A DNA stretch of 64,000 nucleotides from Eucalyptus grandis (taxonomy: Eukaryota > Streptophyta > Magnoliopsida > Myrtales > Myrtaceae): positions 39,600,112 through 39,664,111 of the forward strand of contig NC_052613.1 of NCBI RefSeq assembly GCF_016545825.1. The letters are read 5' to 3'. Each line of letters starts with the position of its first letter. Position 1 is the stretch's first letter. Made by a program: the position numbers and the translations under genes. Shown here piece by piece: positions 1-12,316 of the stretch. Under the pieces are notes generated by a model. It was not told the origin of the DNA. It ran no database searches and was given only the letters and a program-made list of their open reading frames with translations.

Positions 1-205
1 AATGTTATTGGGTCTATATAGGTATTATAGGGAAGTCATCTCCTCTAAACTTAGTCTGATGAACCAACCAGAATTGTACAAAAATTAAGTTGGAATTTAA
101 GCTTAAGTGCACAAACCCTAGTTGATATAACACAATGCGTCAAATAATTTTCCCTCCCATTAATGGAGTATCCAAGTCATTCAAGATATTGGTGCAAAAA
201 ATAAT

Positions 206-569
206 GGTGCAAATGATAACCATTTTATTTCCGAGTTCTATTTATGGCCAAAAATAGATTTTTCTATTTTTATTCAATGAATGGGTTTCTGAACAAAAAT
301 ATACGTGGTGGGTGGTGGACGGCGGGCAGTGGGCAGGCAGGCTAACTAGCAGTAATGAGGGCGAGCAATGAGAATAATTTTTATTTCTAATTCTAATCCA
401 TAAATAGAATAGTAGAAAATTTCTACTTCTCTATTCTATTCCAAACCTATTTCTAAGCTAAAAATTTGTCTCAGAAATAGAAAAATGAAATTGCGCGAGT
501 TATCAAATGGATTTCTATTCCTAATATGTTTTCGAGAATAAAAAAATAGAATGGTTATCATTTGCACCC
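206..569. mobile_element. PIF/Harbinger-like MITE
   Basis: The ends are inverted repeats: GGTGCAAATGATAACCATT at the left, and its reverse complement ending in TTTGCACCC at the right. TAA follows the right end. The partner copy at 53662-54094 is flanked on both sides by TAA, the target duplication typical of PIF/Harbinger. No transposase is present, so the element is non-autonomous. Confidence 0.65.
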
Positions 570-639
570 TAAATGTGCAAGAATATTTCCTTCCTCAAAG
601 TTAAGTTTGTTATATAACTTCAAAATTATTTCATCTGTT

Positions 640-1310
640 TATAACTTCAAAAAAGTCATAAACCTATTACATTAGCACCAATTTAGTCCTAAACATTTTA
701 ATTAAGCTAATTTAGTTTTAATTTTTTTTTTACATTGGCACCTATTAAGTCTATTCGGCCAATTTATGTTAGAAATTGCTGATATGGACGCTAGTCATTT
801 TGCATAGCATGACCGGCGCTAATGTGGACATTTTTAGTTAATATTTAACTATTTGAAGTTTTCAATTAATTTTTTCTTTTCCTTTTCCTCTTTTTTTTTT
901 TTTTTTTTCCTATTTTCCATTTCTTATTTCCTTATTTTCTTTCATTTAATTTATTTTCTTTCTTCCTTATTGTCCTCCACCAACCTCCAGGATAGCTAGT
1001 GAGGGCTGGGCAAGGCCGCCTGTCGCCAGACCCAACGAGGGTTGGCGAGCATGGGAACACCCTCGCTGGTCTCGCTTGGACAAGGCCCCTCCCCAAATCT
1101 GACAAGGGCGGCCTCCATCTTTTCATAGAGCAACTTTCCAATTGCTTGCTCCCTATAAATTTTGCAGCTCTTGTTATGCTTTGAAAGCTGGCTAGCTCAT
1201 TGACTATTGTCTTCTTTGGAAGCCCAACGGGTAGATTCAAAGCTGTAGCTCGATTGCTGTTTGACAAGGAGAAAAGAGGCTCAAACTACACTAAAGGAGC
1301 AGGAGGCTAA
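640..1310. mobile_element. Mutator-like TIR element, degraded copy
   Basis: It opens with the family signature (AAAAAGTCATAAACC, then 'accaatttagtcctaaac') and has the family middle, including 'gaaattgctgatatgg' and a pyrimidine-rich stretch followed by a GC-rich block. The same family occurs complete at 13722-14520 and 24105-24813. The matching right terminus is not recognisable, so the boundaries are approximate. The same insertion is present in the partner duplication near 54165-54810. Confidence 0.5.
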
Positions 1311-2285
1311 GAAAATTGATGTTCATAGAAATTGTTACACGGACTTATTATTTGGATAATATGGTGAATAGAGCCAATCGCACAATAAAGAACTTTAATC
1401 TTTCTGGTACATCTAGAGTCTCACTATCTTTTATTACGTGATTAATCTGGTTAGAAGCCTTATTCTAAACAACATAATACCTCCGCTCATATCTTGGCAA
1501 AGCATTCTCTGATCAAAGGCGATCTCTTAACTTTGCATGGCCATCGTTTGGGTTGTGTGATTGGCATTGGCATGCACCTTTATTGGTGTTGGTTGACACA
1601 ACCTCTTTCGCGCATCATCAATAGTCCTCACGCATTCTTTTTCCTAATACAGAGACCATGATATTGTTGGTGTTAGTTCCGATAAACAAGTATACGTGCA
1701 TAAGTAAATTAAGATCAAAAGTTTGATTGCAACGGAAGTAAAAACACTTATACACGTGTTTCCAAAGTATTTTCATGCATTTTAACAAAAACACATAGAA
1801 GAGCTAAATGGGCTAATCATATTAACCTTGTAATTCTGGATTCTGAGCACAAACGTTTGATGTCCTATGGTAACACCAGTTCTGACGTTCTTGGATTCTT
1901 GACCATGAATGTTTGACCTCTTCCGATAATACTGGTTTTGACGTTCTTCAAATGCAAAACGTCTTATGTCTTCGTAGGCTCTAACGTTCTTCAGATCTTG
2001 CCGCACAAGTGTCAGGCCTCTAGTTCAGACACATCACCAATTCTTACGTTGAACAGAAGAGAGAAATTGAGAGATCTCACAACTACAATTGTGCTAGTAA
2101 TTGCTTTCGTGTGAGTGATTTTGTTGATTAGTATCAACACTCTCAATTATCGATTGTCGATTATTGATCATTGATCATCCGGTGATCTGCTCTCTGTATT
2201 ATCTTTTGTAGATAGTGTAGATCACATTTAAATCGGCGCATCAACTATAAATTGTTTTAGAATTAATTTGACCGTAACTCCTGAC

Positions 2286-3309
2286 CTAGGTTGCATTGAC
2301 ACGTTCTAAAAGCTTCCGTGTCGTGTCGGACACCCTGACACGTGTCCGACACGCTTGGACATGCTTCGACACCTGGTCAACACATGTCGGATTTTCTGAC
2401 ACGTGGTCAATTCTTCTAGACACGTTTGGACACGCGTGTTCGAAATTGCGAGATGCGTTGATTTCTAGGGCAGGTTTGCAAGTGTGAATGTCGTTGAAGA
2501 AGGTGATGGAGTGGAGGCGAGGGCCGTGAGTGATGGCAAGGCTGCGACTGGAAGGGAGGGCCAGAGGAAGAGTGACCTAGAGAGCCGCGACTGCGATGCC
2601 GCCATGGAGGGCTGGAGGTTGCAACTACAGTTGTGAAGGAGGGAGGGTCGGAGGCGAGCGATTCCAAGAGAGAGCAAAGATCACGAAGAAGAGGTCGTGG
2701 GAGGAGGAGGAGGCATCGGCTGCTAGGGTTTTCATGTATGCTTCTGTTTTAGTTTTAGGCTTTTAGAAAAAAAAGTAGAAAAAAGAAATTAAAAGTAAGG
2801 GTTTTGATGGGACTTGGCGTGAAGGGGATGGGTGGAGGAGTGTGATTTCAATTTTCAAGGAAGGAGCTGACAAATTGTGGGGGCAAGAAACACGGGACAG
2901 AGAGAGTGAAATAAATGGGTGGGGGACTTTTTTGGGTCAGAAAATCAAAGCATTGAATTTTTTTTTTTTGGAGGATTGAAGGTTGGTCAAAAAAATAAAA
3001 TAAATGAGATTAAAAATGATTTCGAAAAATAAAATATTGAATGTTAAATAATAATAATAATAATAAAATTTTGATTATTATAGAATATCATAAATTTATT
3101 TAAATAAGTTCATTTTAATCTCTTGTTAATTATTAGTTTCATCAATAATTTTTGTTAAATTTAGTGATTTATTTATTTATTTATAAATTTGAATCAAATT
3201 AATTAAAAATAAAAATATTCATTTAATATACAATGTGTCCCGGCGTGTTAGAATTTTCTATTTTTGAGAAATGACGTGTCGTGTCGTCTCGCGTATCGGT
3301 GTAACCTAG
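2286..3309. mobile_element. Non-autonomous hAT element nested in the LTR
   Basis: The ends are CTAGGTTGCA and the inverted match TGTAACCTAG. They are flanked by a perfect 8-bp duplication CTCCTGAC (2278-2285 and 3310-3317), diagnostic of hAT elements. Both subterminal regions are packed with GTGTCG/CGACAC motifs. The middle is GC-rich, with short open frames but no transposase. A sister copy lies at 8237-9169. Confidence 0.85.
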
Positions 3310-3477
3310 CTCCTGACGGACGTAAGTTCCGATACCATTTCAAACACTAATTCAAGCATTAACTTTATAACTGTTATAGAACATCATTCCGGACATTTAT
3401 TTTTAACTGTTACAAGTCTTTATTATGAGTATTAACTTTATAACTTTCACAAATATTTAATTTGACCGTTACTTCTT

Positions 3478-3790
3478 TCAGAGCATTAATTGGTCATTTA
3501 AATCTGAAATTGTTTCAGATCATTAAATTGCCCATGATCATTAAGTTCTAAAACCATTTCAGATCTTTAATTTAGTCATTAAGTTCGAAACTGTTTCAGA
3601 TCATTAATGTAGCTATTGATTTTGAAATCACTTCAGACCATTAATGATGCGATTAATTTTGAATTCACTTCATATCATTAACATAGCTATTAATTTTGAA
3701 CTCACTTCAGATTATTAATTCGATCACTAACTCTAAACATGCTTTAGATCTTTGATTTGGCCATAGAGTCTGAAACCCGCTTCAAACTTT
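3478..3790. repeat. Imperfect tandem array, 37-bp unit
   Basis: About eight diverged units, each starting near TTCAGATCATTAAT and ending in a variant of TTTGAAATCAC, repeat at 37-bp spacing (one unit is 44 bp, one 38 bp). The array lies inside the LTR at 1665-4928, so it is part of that LTR's internal structure. Confidence 0.7.
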
Positions 3791-3871
3791 GTAAACTCTA
3801 AAACCCCTTCATCAGAACTTTTATTTCTAGTCTGACTCAATCTGATTGGCTCAATTGCAAACATGTATGCA

Positions 3872-3875
<4 letters not shown>

Positions 3876-3908
<33 letters not shown>
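3876..3908. repeat. (CT)n microsatellite
   Basis: An uninterrupted CT dinucleotide run of about 33 bp within the LTR. Confidence 0.95.
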
Positions 3909-3911
<3 letters not shown>

Positions 3912-4928
3912 GTTTAAACATCATTCTAATTGGTTATGGTGTGTGACATCCTTAGGTTCATCACTGAGCCGACAACATGACTTGTACTAACACATTAGCA
4001 CAACCAAGAGAACTGATTGTCCAGATCAATCTCATGTTCCTGCAAATCATGAGTGATATCTAGCAATATATTATGACTACCCATATAGTGAACATAATGA
4101 ACCTATCAGCCTTGGCGACCATATAATTTGATCATTCTATCTCATCATGTCATGATCAAACAAAGGCCATGGAATTATTGGTCAAGCCACTAATTCGATC
4201 ATATGCACAAATCTAATTGACATGTACTCTTCGAGATATGAACCATTCATTCTCGATTATAACCCCGGCCGAGGATTTCAATACAATGTCACAATTAAAT
4301 CGCATAGGACATTAATCTTGTATATCCATATATAACAAGAAAACAAATTCCATATTGTGCACTTTGTATGTGAACAAGGCTTTGTATGTGAACAAACTAT
4401 GATCATCAAGTATAGAGACAATTCATGAAATGTCAATATGCGCACTTGTGAATCATAGCCATTCAACATACAAGTTAGTATCATGCCTTGGGTCTAAGGA
4501 TCTTACACCTAACCAAAGCATAAACGATTAGACATTGACCCCGTTAAAAGCTTTCATGTGGCCAATCTTTCCATGTATGTCACGTTCAGTGAACTTGTGT
4601 TCTAGTTCGGATATCACAATACCCAATGATTTGTGACTCATCATATCCTCAAGTATCTAATACTGAATAGTGAAGCTTGAAAATACATCGGTCTCAACAG
4701 GATCATTAATATCCTCTCAGTGATCCGTCAATCGAGAATTGTTTAAAAATTCAATATAACGGTAAACCTGTCATACATATTCTTAACACCTTAAAAATTT
4801 GTTCAGTCATAACTGATTTTATGGACTTCATTCATATAAATTGGATGATGAATAAAAAAATTTATTTACCATTAAAAAATTCATAATATGTAATTATTAT
4901 ATGGTTATTTTAGGGCATATACCTAACA

Positions 4929-6340
4929 GATACGTCTACTGATAAGGGATGAAATAAAGGTTCTTTTGTTTTGCCGGCCAACGGAAGAGACATAATGATA
5001 TATAAAGCCGGGCAACGTTGACTACACACTTGTGAACCTTCAAGTCAGTTGACGACTTGACCGGAGATCGTCACGCCATATCCACCAAGATCCATCTTAA
5101 ATATGCCCTCCCACTTAACGTTTCTGCGGGCGGTCCTCCCTCGTTCAATGCATTCACGTGCATGATGGAGAAACAACTGGACTCGAGAAGCGTAGAATCC
5201 ACTTGCAAAGAGGCTCAAATTTCGTGGTTCTTATCAAGAACAGCCTATGATTTGATGGGATGTCAGTAGAGACATAATTCTGTGTAGATAGAGTCGAAGA
5301 ACATGCATGAATCGCGTCGAAGACGGAGACATGTTCTTCTACGTAGGGTTTGGCCAAGTGAGTCAATTCCCCAAGAGTTATCAAGTGCCTTGTTTCGATC
5401 ACAATCTTTTTCCAAAAAATATAGGATGGAGAAATAGCTACATATTCCATGCGTGCATGAACAGTAATTAAGCACGAGAGAACCGGGATAGGCACAGTGC
5501 ATACAATTGTTAAGAAGCATCTGAACTCGAAGTTACCTGAAACTTTACTTATTATATAGATTATATATCTTAGCATGCCTTCTTTTCATAAAATATATCT
5601 AGTTGAATGCCCGGTTAATATAGTGAAGGTGTTTTAGAGTGAGAGAACCGACACTTGTTCAGCATCTAATTTGTTTACCACTGCCATTCGGAAATTTTAT
5701 CTAGCATACTTCACTAGCTGATTATGCTCGTACATGGAATTATTGCATCCTACATATGTGTAGACCAACCACATTTCGTTAACGAGGAGATAGCAAAGCA
5801 GTGGGGTTGATTATGCTTCCATGAGTTTATATAGCATTAATGTTATCTTGTGATTGGCTCGGCTTGTTGGGTTCCATCTAGAATAATTCAATGGGGTCAA
5901 CCATGCTGCCAACATTGATTGAGGTCCCGCTTATCATTCTATCGCCAGCAGCAGCCTACCATTTCCTGTGGAGGGAATAGCTTCAGTAATTCGTGCGTAC
6001 GACAACAACCCAAACCAACCCCCTCCCCACAGGGCCCCTGCGGCGGGGGTGAAATTACCCGCTGGTCATTTGTACTTGACAACATTAAATAGTGCAGCTT
6101 CTTCTTTAGTCTTATTTCATAGTTTGTCATATATATATATATGTTTTTCTCATTTTTGTCGGTGGCCTTTGGCCTCATCAATCCCTTCCTGACCCTTGCT
6201 CTAGATCACCTTCGGCCTGGTCGATCCCTCGATCACCCTTGCTCTCAGTTGTCTTCAGCCTCCAATCTCATTGCTTGCTCTCAAATCTCATGCCTCTCTC
6301 CCTCTTGCTCTCCTTCTTTGAATATTCATGTTGTGCGTTA
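4929..6340 (+). other. Duplicated non-coding segment with a conserved TATA-like site
   Basis: TATATAAA at 4999-5006 is kept in both duplicate copies and is followed about 150 bases later by short open frames such as 5057-5269. The frames diverge and are broken by stops in the partner copy, so no protein is supported. The segment could be the promoter and 5' end of a lost gene. I do not recognise it. Confidence 0.3.
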
Positions 6341-7191
6341 ACTTAGCATATTTAGATGTACAGAAAAAGAGAGATGACTGTATATTTGATCTGTTTTGGA
6401 AAAAATCATTTCAACTTACTATGACATAAGAGACTACATATATTCACGTTAATATAGTATTGAGACTCAAAACATTGGAGCATTGTTATTATCTTTACTA
6501 CACTTCTAGGCCACTATACTACTTAGTATCCGTTTGTTTTGCAAAAAATATCACGTTTCCTGAAAATGTTTTCCAAAAAGTCATTTTCCATGAAAATAAT
6601 TATATTTTTTGATATTCGATTGAAATCCGAAATTTTAGTGGAAAATATTTTCCATTGTTCATTATCTAATTTGATTTTCGGTTATGGTTCATCGTAATCA
6701 ACTGATACAGACTTTCATTAGATCCTCTATTGAAGTTAAAGATTACGATTTAGTTGGCCTTTTATGTAAATGATAAGAAAATTTTCAATAAAATTTTGAC
6801 CTTAAGGTATGAACTATGAACGCCTGACCATAGCGAAAACACATGTATAAAAATATTGCTGTGTTATGAGCATAATGATTACAAATGTTATGACTTCATT
6901 GATCGCAAATTCTTGTGCTTTACCTACTCGGATTGTGTCAAATTTAAATCTAACTTACATATACACACTCATGCACATACGCGCATATGTTAACCATGCC
7001 GTAACTTTAAACTCTGAAACACCACACAATTATTAAGCAAGTTACATGACGCAACACGTTTGGAAGTACGAACTTCTATACATAAACGTAATTTAGATGT
7101 TTATGAAAATGTGTAATGTACCTAAACATGTCACGTTGATGTCGCTAATAAATTAAAATGCATCATTAAACATGTTCAAGTGTGCTATGAA
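6341..7191. other. AT-rich intergenic stretch
   Basis: No coding potential is visible. A short stretch near 6525-6680, starting GTATCCGTTTGTTTTGC and rich in GAAAAT/ATTTTCC motifs, looks like a MITE end, but its boundaries cannot be set. Confidence 0.4.
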
Positions 7192-8197
7192 TAGGGGTGA
7201 GCATCGGTCTAGGGTCAACCCTGGGCTGACCCTGGACCGGCTCAACCCTGCCGATCCTGGTCCGGTTCTTAGAGAGACTGGGTCAGTCCTTGGTTCTAAG
7301 ATTTCTGGACCAGCACTATGCGGGTTGGTCCTTGGTCCTGGGAGTTCAGGGTCGATCCAATCCGGATTAGCCTTGGCTATATATATATAAATTATTTATA
7401 ATTTTTTATATAGAGAAAACCTTAATATAAAAGGCGTCAACAACATTAAACAACTATTTAGTAAGTAGTTCAAGTAATTTTACATTGTTTTTTAATAACT
7501 TAGATTTTTAATGTTTTTTACAGCGTCAACAATCATAATTTACAAATGAGGAAAATGTTTTTATGAGGAATTCTCACGGCGTCCAAAAGGGCATAAACAA
7601 CTTTTTACGGCATCTTCCTCCGGTACTCATTTTCTTTTGTCTTATTTGTCTTCTTAGTCTTCAATTTGCCAAAATCGAAAGAAACAATTTCTTCGCTCGC
7701 CACTCAACACTCGCCTTGCTCGCTTTGGGTCACTTGTGGCGCTCGTCGCTTGATGCTCGCTTGGCTTGCTCCCCGCTTGACACTCGATGCTCATTCTGTT
7801 CGACGCTCACCCCACTCAACCCTCACCACTTGCCTTTCTTAGCTGACCTCGCTCGTCATCGAACCTATTGGGTCGATCCAGTCCTCGGTTGCCTTTTTAA
7901 GGAGTACACAAAATGAAATAAAAAATTATTGGTTGGTCCTAGGTTGACCCTGGAATCGGACGGAACCCATTGAGTCAATTCGGTCCTCAATCAATTTTTC
8001 TAGGAGTATTAAAAATGAAATAAAAAATTATCGATTGGTTTCGGGTTAACCTTAGAACCGAACCGAACCCATTGGGTCGATCCGGTCCTTGGTCCCAAGC
8101 TCAATAGGGTTGGCCCAAAAATTGAACACTAGTATTGTGCGAGTTGGTCCTAGGGTTAGGGGGTGAATCGGCCCAACCCGAACCATGCTCACCCCTA
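7192..8197. mobile_element. hAT-like TIR element
   Basis: The termini are TAGGGGTGAGCAT and its inverse ATGCTCACCCCTA. They are flanked by GCTATGAA (7184-7191) and GCTGTGAA (8198-8205), an 8-bp target duplication with one mismatch. The interior has repeated GGTCCTTGG/CCGGTCC motifs and a CT-rich frame around 7563-7916 that does not look like a transposase. It is non-autonomous. Confidence 0.7.
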
Positions 8198-8236
8198 GCT
8201 GTGAATGAGTTCAAAAGGTCAATTCATAGTTGACAC

Positions 8237-9169
8237 CTAGGTTGCATGGACATGTTATATGTGCCTCCGTGTCGTGTCCGACACGTGTCGGAGCGTGTTG
8301 GATACGTCGACATGCTTGGACCCGCGTTGACCACGTGTCGGATTTGTCGACACGGGGTCAACTTTTGTCGACACGTTTTGACATGTGTGTCCGAGGGTGA
8401 GGGAGGAGAGACGAAGCCGTGAGCCGAGCGAAGGCGAGCCCGCAACGGCGAGAGACAGCCAGAGAGAGAGTAGAGACTGAGGCGAGGGCCGTGAGGAGGA
8501 ACTTCACGAGAGAGGCGCGCATGGGGAGGGCGGCGTCGTCGAGCGGGGCGGCGGTAAGGGGGAGGAGGAGGAGTTCGCGGCGGTTTGCAGCCTCTCGGCG
8601 CACAGTACCACGCGTTCCATCCCTGGCAAGCAGAAATCGAGAGGAAGAGGAGAGGAAAGGAAATGCGTCGTGCGGCGAGGAGGAGGACAAGAAGCGTTGC
8701 TAGGGTTTTGAGAATAAAAGAATAAAAAGAGGGATTTGGTGTGTTAGAGGGAGGGGAAGTGACGGGAGGGAGGGAAGCGACGATATCGGGTGTCGAGGTA
8801 GAGGGAAAAAAAGTGAAAAAAAATTTTGGGGGTGGGAAAGAAACGAGGGAAAAGGGAGTTTGGGCGCGCTGGAGGGTGTGGAGGCTTTTTATTTAATGGA
8901 AGGGGTTTGGGGGCTTTTTATTTAATCGGAAAAATTGTTAAATAAAATTAAAAATTAATTTTGAAAAATAAAAGTACTGTATATTAAATCATTAGTGTAA
9001 ATTCATTGTAGGTTTTTTTAATTATAAATTTGAATCAAATTAATTAAAAATAAAAATATTTATTTAATATATAATGTGTCGGAACGTGTCAAAATTTTCT
9101 ACTTTTGAGAAATGACGTGTCGGTGTGTCGTGTCGTGTCGTGTCGCGTGTCCGTGTCGGTGCAACCTAG
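8237..9169. mobile_element. Non-autonomous hAT element, sister of 2286-3309
   Basis: It has the same CTAGGTTGCA / TGCAACCTAG ends as the nested copy and a perfect 8-bp duplication GTTGACAC (8229-8236 and 9170-9177). Both subterminal regions carry dense GTGTCG/CGACAC motifs; the right end has GTGTCGTGTCGTGTCG-type runs. The GC-rich middle (about 8410-8700) has overlapping open frames on both strands. These follow from the base composition and match no protein I know. It lies 39 bases from the preceding hAT element. Confidence 0.85.
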
Positions 9170-9511
9170 GTTGACACAGTCAATATTAAGATATAAATAG
9201 GACACCAGTCTATGAAACAAAATTGTTTTAAGCGTGATGCCGGCGCATTTAGTTAATTAAGATTTCAATAGATTTATAGACAAAAAAAAAAAAAAAAAAC
9301 TGTGTTTATCTCCGAAAACGCGATCATGATGATGTCCATGGTGTGGATTTGTTAGAAGTAAGAGGTAGGTGACTAGCGATACTCCATGACATCATCGGTG
9401 GTTGGAAAAATGTCTAAGGGTAGAAAAGTAATTGAGCATGTAGCCAATTTTCTAAGAAAAATATTTTAAATCATTCATTTTCCATAAAATGAAATAAATG
9501 AAGTTAAAGAT

Positions 9512-12311
9512 TGTCGCGACCTAAATTTCGGGTGCACCACTTAGGGTTTGGCTAATGGACTATTAAGTCTAAACTTAGCTTAAGCTCTCTCAGGCCCATA
9601 CCAATTTGCGACTTAGGTTCAAGTATTTAGCATGCAAAAGATTATTAGATAGGAGTCGTCATTAATCTATTTTTTGTGGGTCGATTAAAAACGTAAGTAA
9701 AGTAACGGGAGATTTACTTTACTCCTACGAACCAGAGATTGTGAGTTCGGGGACTTGATTACACTATATTTCTTTAACGCTCTTTCGATACCTTTCTATT
9801 TTATTTCAAAAAAATGTTTTACAAGCAACTCGAGTTGATTTTAATTTACTACCCTAACATGTGAGGCGATCATGCAGGTGTGCAAATCACCAATTTAACA
9901 CGTAAGAAAGCAATGAATAAATTACGGGACTTATCTCATAACAACGAAAGCATCTGCAATGTTAGCTCAAAATTCACATCAAAAGCCCTAGATGTGATTC
10001 GCAATCACTCAATCTTTTTTAGGATTTTTTATGTTTAATGAAATCTAATCTACGTGCAATGCAATTTAACCAAATGACTTAATTCTAATGACAGTCAATT
10101 TCTAATTAAATGGACCTAGCAACAATCACTAAATGACATGCATTTCATGAATCTAGTTCTATGTGACATGCACATGATATTTTTATATATTTTTTTTATT
10201 ATATTCGTAATTAAAAGTGCTAAGATATGAAAATCTAACCAAAGTGAGATATTATCTATTTTAAGGTAGGATTAGACTAATTTGAATCCTATCTTAACTT
10301 AGAAAATTATCTCATCATGCAATTTAATCAAAAGATATTATCTAACCTAGATACCATCTAAACATGCATTTAAAAAAAAAAAAAATCTAACTATTCTGTC
10401 ATGCAATTTTATCTAGGAAATCAATTCTAATCTACATGATATGCAAATGCAATTTTTTTGTATTTTTTTTGGGATAAATAAAGCGATTAAAAGATAAACA
10501 CTAAATCACTCACGGTCATCAAAGATATTATCCGTCATTCGAATTTGAAAACGATATCTAATCAAACCTAATTATTTCGTTAATAAAATTGATAAATTGA
10601 TCTTAAGCGTTAAAAATCAAGATATCAATTTTATTCCAGCATGATTAATTATTCCATCTAAAGCCTTATAGATGGAATAAAAAATTGGCATGCGGTTGCG
10701 GATTGAGCAATAAATCATAATTGGGAATACGCCAATAATTTAAATATGCACGTACGATATTGAAATGCATGCATTAGGCAATAAAATATCCAAATCAAAT
10801 TTAGATAAGATAATTACCTAATTTCGCAAATAATGTTACCAAATTTGAAACGAATGGAATCCGCTCAACTGGTGACCGGCCGTGTGTTGTGGTGGTCGGT
10901 TTATACCAAGGGGGTGTCTCAGGCTCAATACGGCGAGGGACTTGTCACAGCAGCTCGAGAAGGCGGTGGTGTCTCACGGTTACTCAGTGCCGAGAAACTC
11001 TGGGATTCGCTTGGGACGTTGAAGCGTAATAGCGGGCAAAGTGGCAACGCGTGGCAGCAAAACCTGAACATGAATAAGGGCGTGCGTGCTTGCAAGGCGT
11101 GAACTTTGATGGATGCCTCAAGTTTCAAGAGATGGGGTTGGTTCAAGAAGACTCCTGGACTCCAAACTGACGTGGTGCTTTTGACCAAGTCCACGTGTTC
11201 TTCTGATCCAGGAAAGCCTTCGCCAAGAATTCTTCAATTTGTTGCCGTAAAAATGTGAATTTCGTGTGACCGTGGATTAAATTAAATTTTCCATGAGTCT
11301 GTGCCCGTCTATGTTGACCGAAGGTGGTCTTAAACTCAGCCCAAAATTTCAGCACGTGGTCTGGTCGTCGATGGGCAGGAGCAGATCACAGCAGCAACAG
11401 CTTCATCGCGGTGGCTCAGGAAGGCAGTAGACTGGTCGTGGTAATTGGGCCCACGCTTTATTCGTATGAAGATGTCGTAGCTGTGCAGGGCTTCTCATGG
11501 CGGGGAAGCAGTATGGTCACCGAACAGGGAGGTCAGAACGGCAGTAACGTAGGGCTTTCTTGGTGCAAGCAATTGTTGTCTACGTTGATCAACGTGAGTG
11601 CCTCAATGAATCTTGGAGGTGCTCTCTCCCTCTCACGATTTCCGATGAGCCAACCCCGCACCTCACAAAATTTTATCCTCTATTCTCTCTCTATTCATGT
11701 AAAAATTTTATCCTCTATTCTCTCTCTATTCATGTATGTTCTCTCTATATTGTGACCCTTCACCTGGATTGGCCTTGTATTCAATGCGGGTGGCCTCATA
11801 TTGAATTGTGTGGTCCTCCTCCTTATCCATAGTGCAACAACATTTTTATTGGTGAGCGGACTAAGATTTTATTTCATTCTTCAAATCAACATCCACGAAC
11901 ATCACCTCCGAACGCAATATTTCTTTTTATTTTCCACATCTCTTCTAGATTTCATTTGCAAAAATGAATATTCTCCACTGATTTTATCACATATTGCCAA
12001 AGATTCAAAATTGCAATAGGATTTTTCTCAAATTTGAAATCTCGCACATATAAGTTCGTAATATTTCCTCGAGGATATGAGCTTGGGTCAATTTGCTCTC
12101 TTTGTGGACTTAGTTCAACTTGTCAATTTAAAGCTTAGAACCGTCAAATTTAAACCCATCTATTATCAGTCTAATGCAAATAAAAATATGCTCCTAGAAT
12201 TATGTGCTATGCAACTTAAGTCTAATATTTTTGCTTACAGGTTAAAAATTAATCTATAATTTTTTAATGCAATAAATAACTATCTGAGTTGCCAAAATTT
12301 AGGTGTCAACA
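9512..12311. mobile_element. 2.8-kb solo-LTR-like insertion (Tat/Ogre-like ends)
   Basis: It begins TGTCGCGACCTAAATTTCGG and ends AAATTTAGGTGTCAACA, and is flanked by an exact 5-bp duplication AAGAT (9507-9511 and 12312-12316). Plant Tat/Ogre-type LTRs commonly have this terminal style. No gag, protease, reverse transcriptase or primer-binding site is recognisable inside, and there is no second LTR. It is therefore best read as a solo LTR left by recombination between two LTRs. The open frames at 10833-11102 and 11324-11832 match no family I know. Confidence 0.75.
11667..11735. repeat. Direct tandem repeat, 35-bp unit, two copies
   Basis: The unit AAAATTTTATCCTC...CTATTCATGT occurs at 11667-11700 and again at 11702-11735, separated by one A. 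It lies inside the solo LTR. Confidence 0.9.
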
Positions 12312-12316
12312 AAGAT

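Larger units (their letters stand above)
1665..4928 (-). mobile_element. Large solo-LTR-like insertion
   Basis: The sequence begins TGTTGGTGTTAG and ends ATACCTAACA, giving the TG...CA ends of an LTR. It is flanked by GATAT (1660-1664) and GATAC (4929-4933), a 5-bp target duplication with one mismatch. The partner segment near 55172 lacks it and reads straight across, giving an empty-site control. On the minus strand it starts TGTTAGGTATATGCCC, the usual look of a copia LTR 5' end. No gag-pol is visible. Without the nested hAT element (2286-3309) it is about 2.2 kb. It may be a solo LTR or a non-autonomous internal deletion product. Confidence 0.75.
1..6300. repeat. Left copy of a dispersed segmental duplication
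   Basis: This segment is repeated in the same orientation at 53459-56850. Base 1 aligns with base 53459, so the homology may run off the left edge. By eye the first 120 bases differ at about 9 positions, or 7 percent. Positions 1-1664 match 53459-55175 and 4929-6290 match about 55176-56815. The left copy has an extra 3.26-kb LTR between these blocks. Both copies already carry a Harbinger-like MITE and a Mutator-like remnant, so those insertions predate the duplication. No convincing protein-coding gene lies in the shared sequence. Confidence 0.85.

Noticed and set aside
6120..6150. TATATATATATA run as a promoter
   Set aside because: A short AT repeat with no downstream gene; the partner copy near 56345 lacks it.
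8358..8703. Opposed Ser- and Arg-rich frames inside the hAT element
   Set aside because: A product of the GC-rich middle; both strands are open, there is no domain, and no transposase motif is present.
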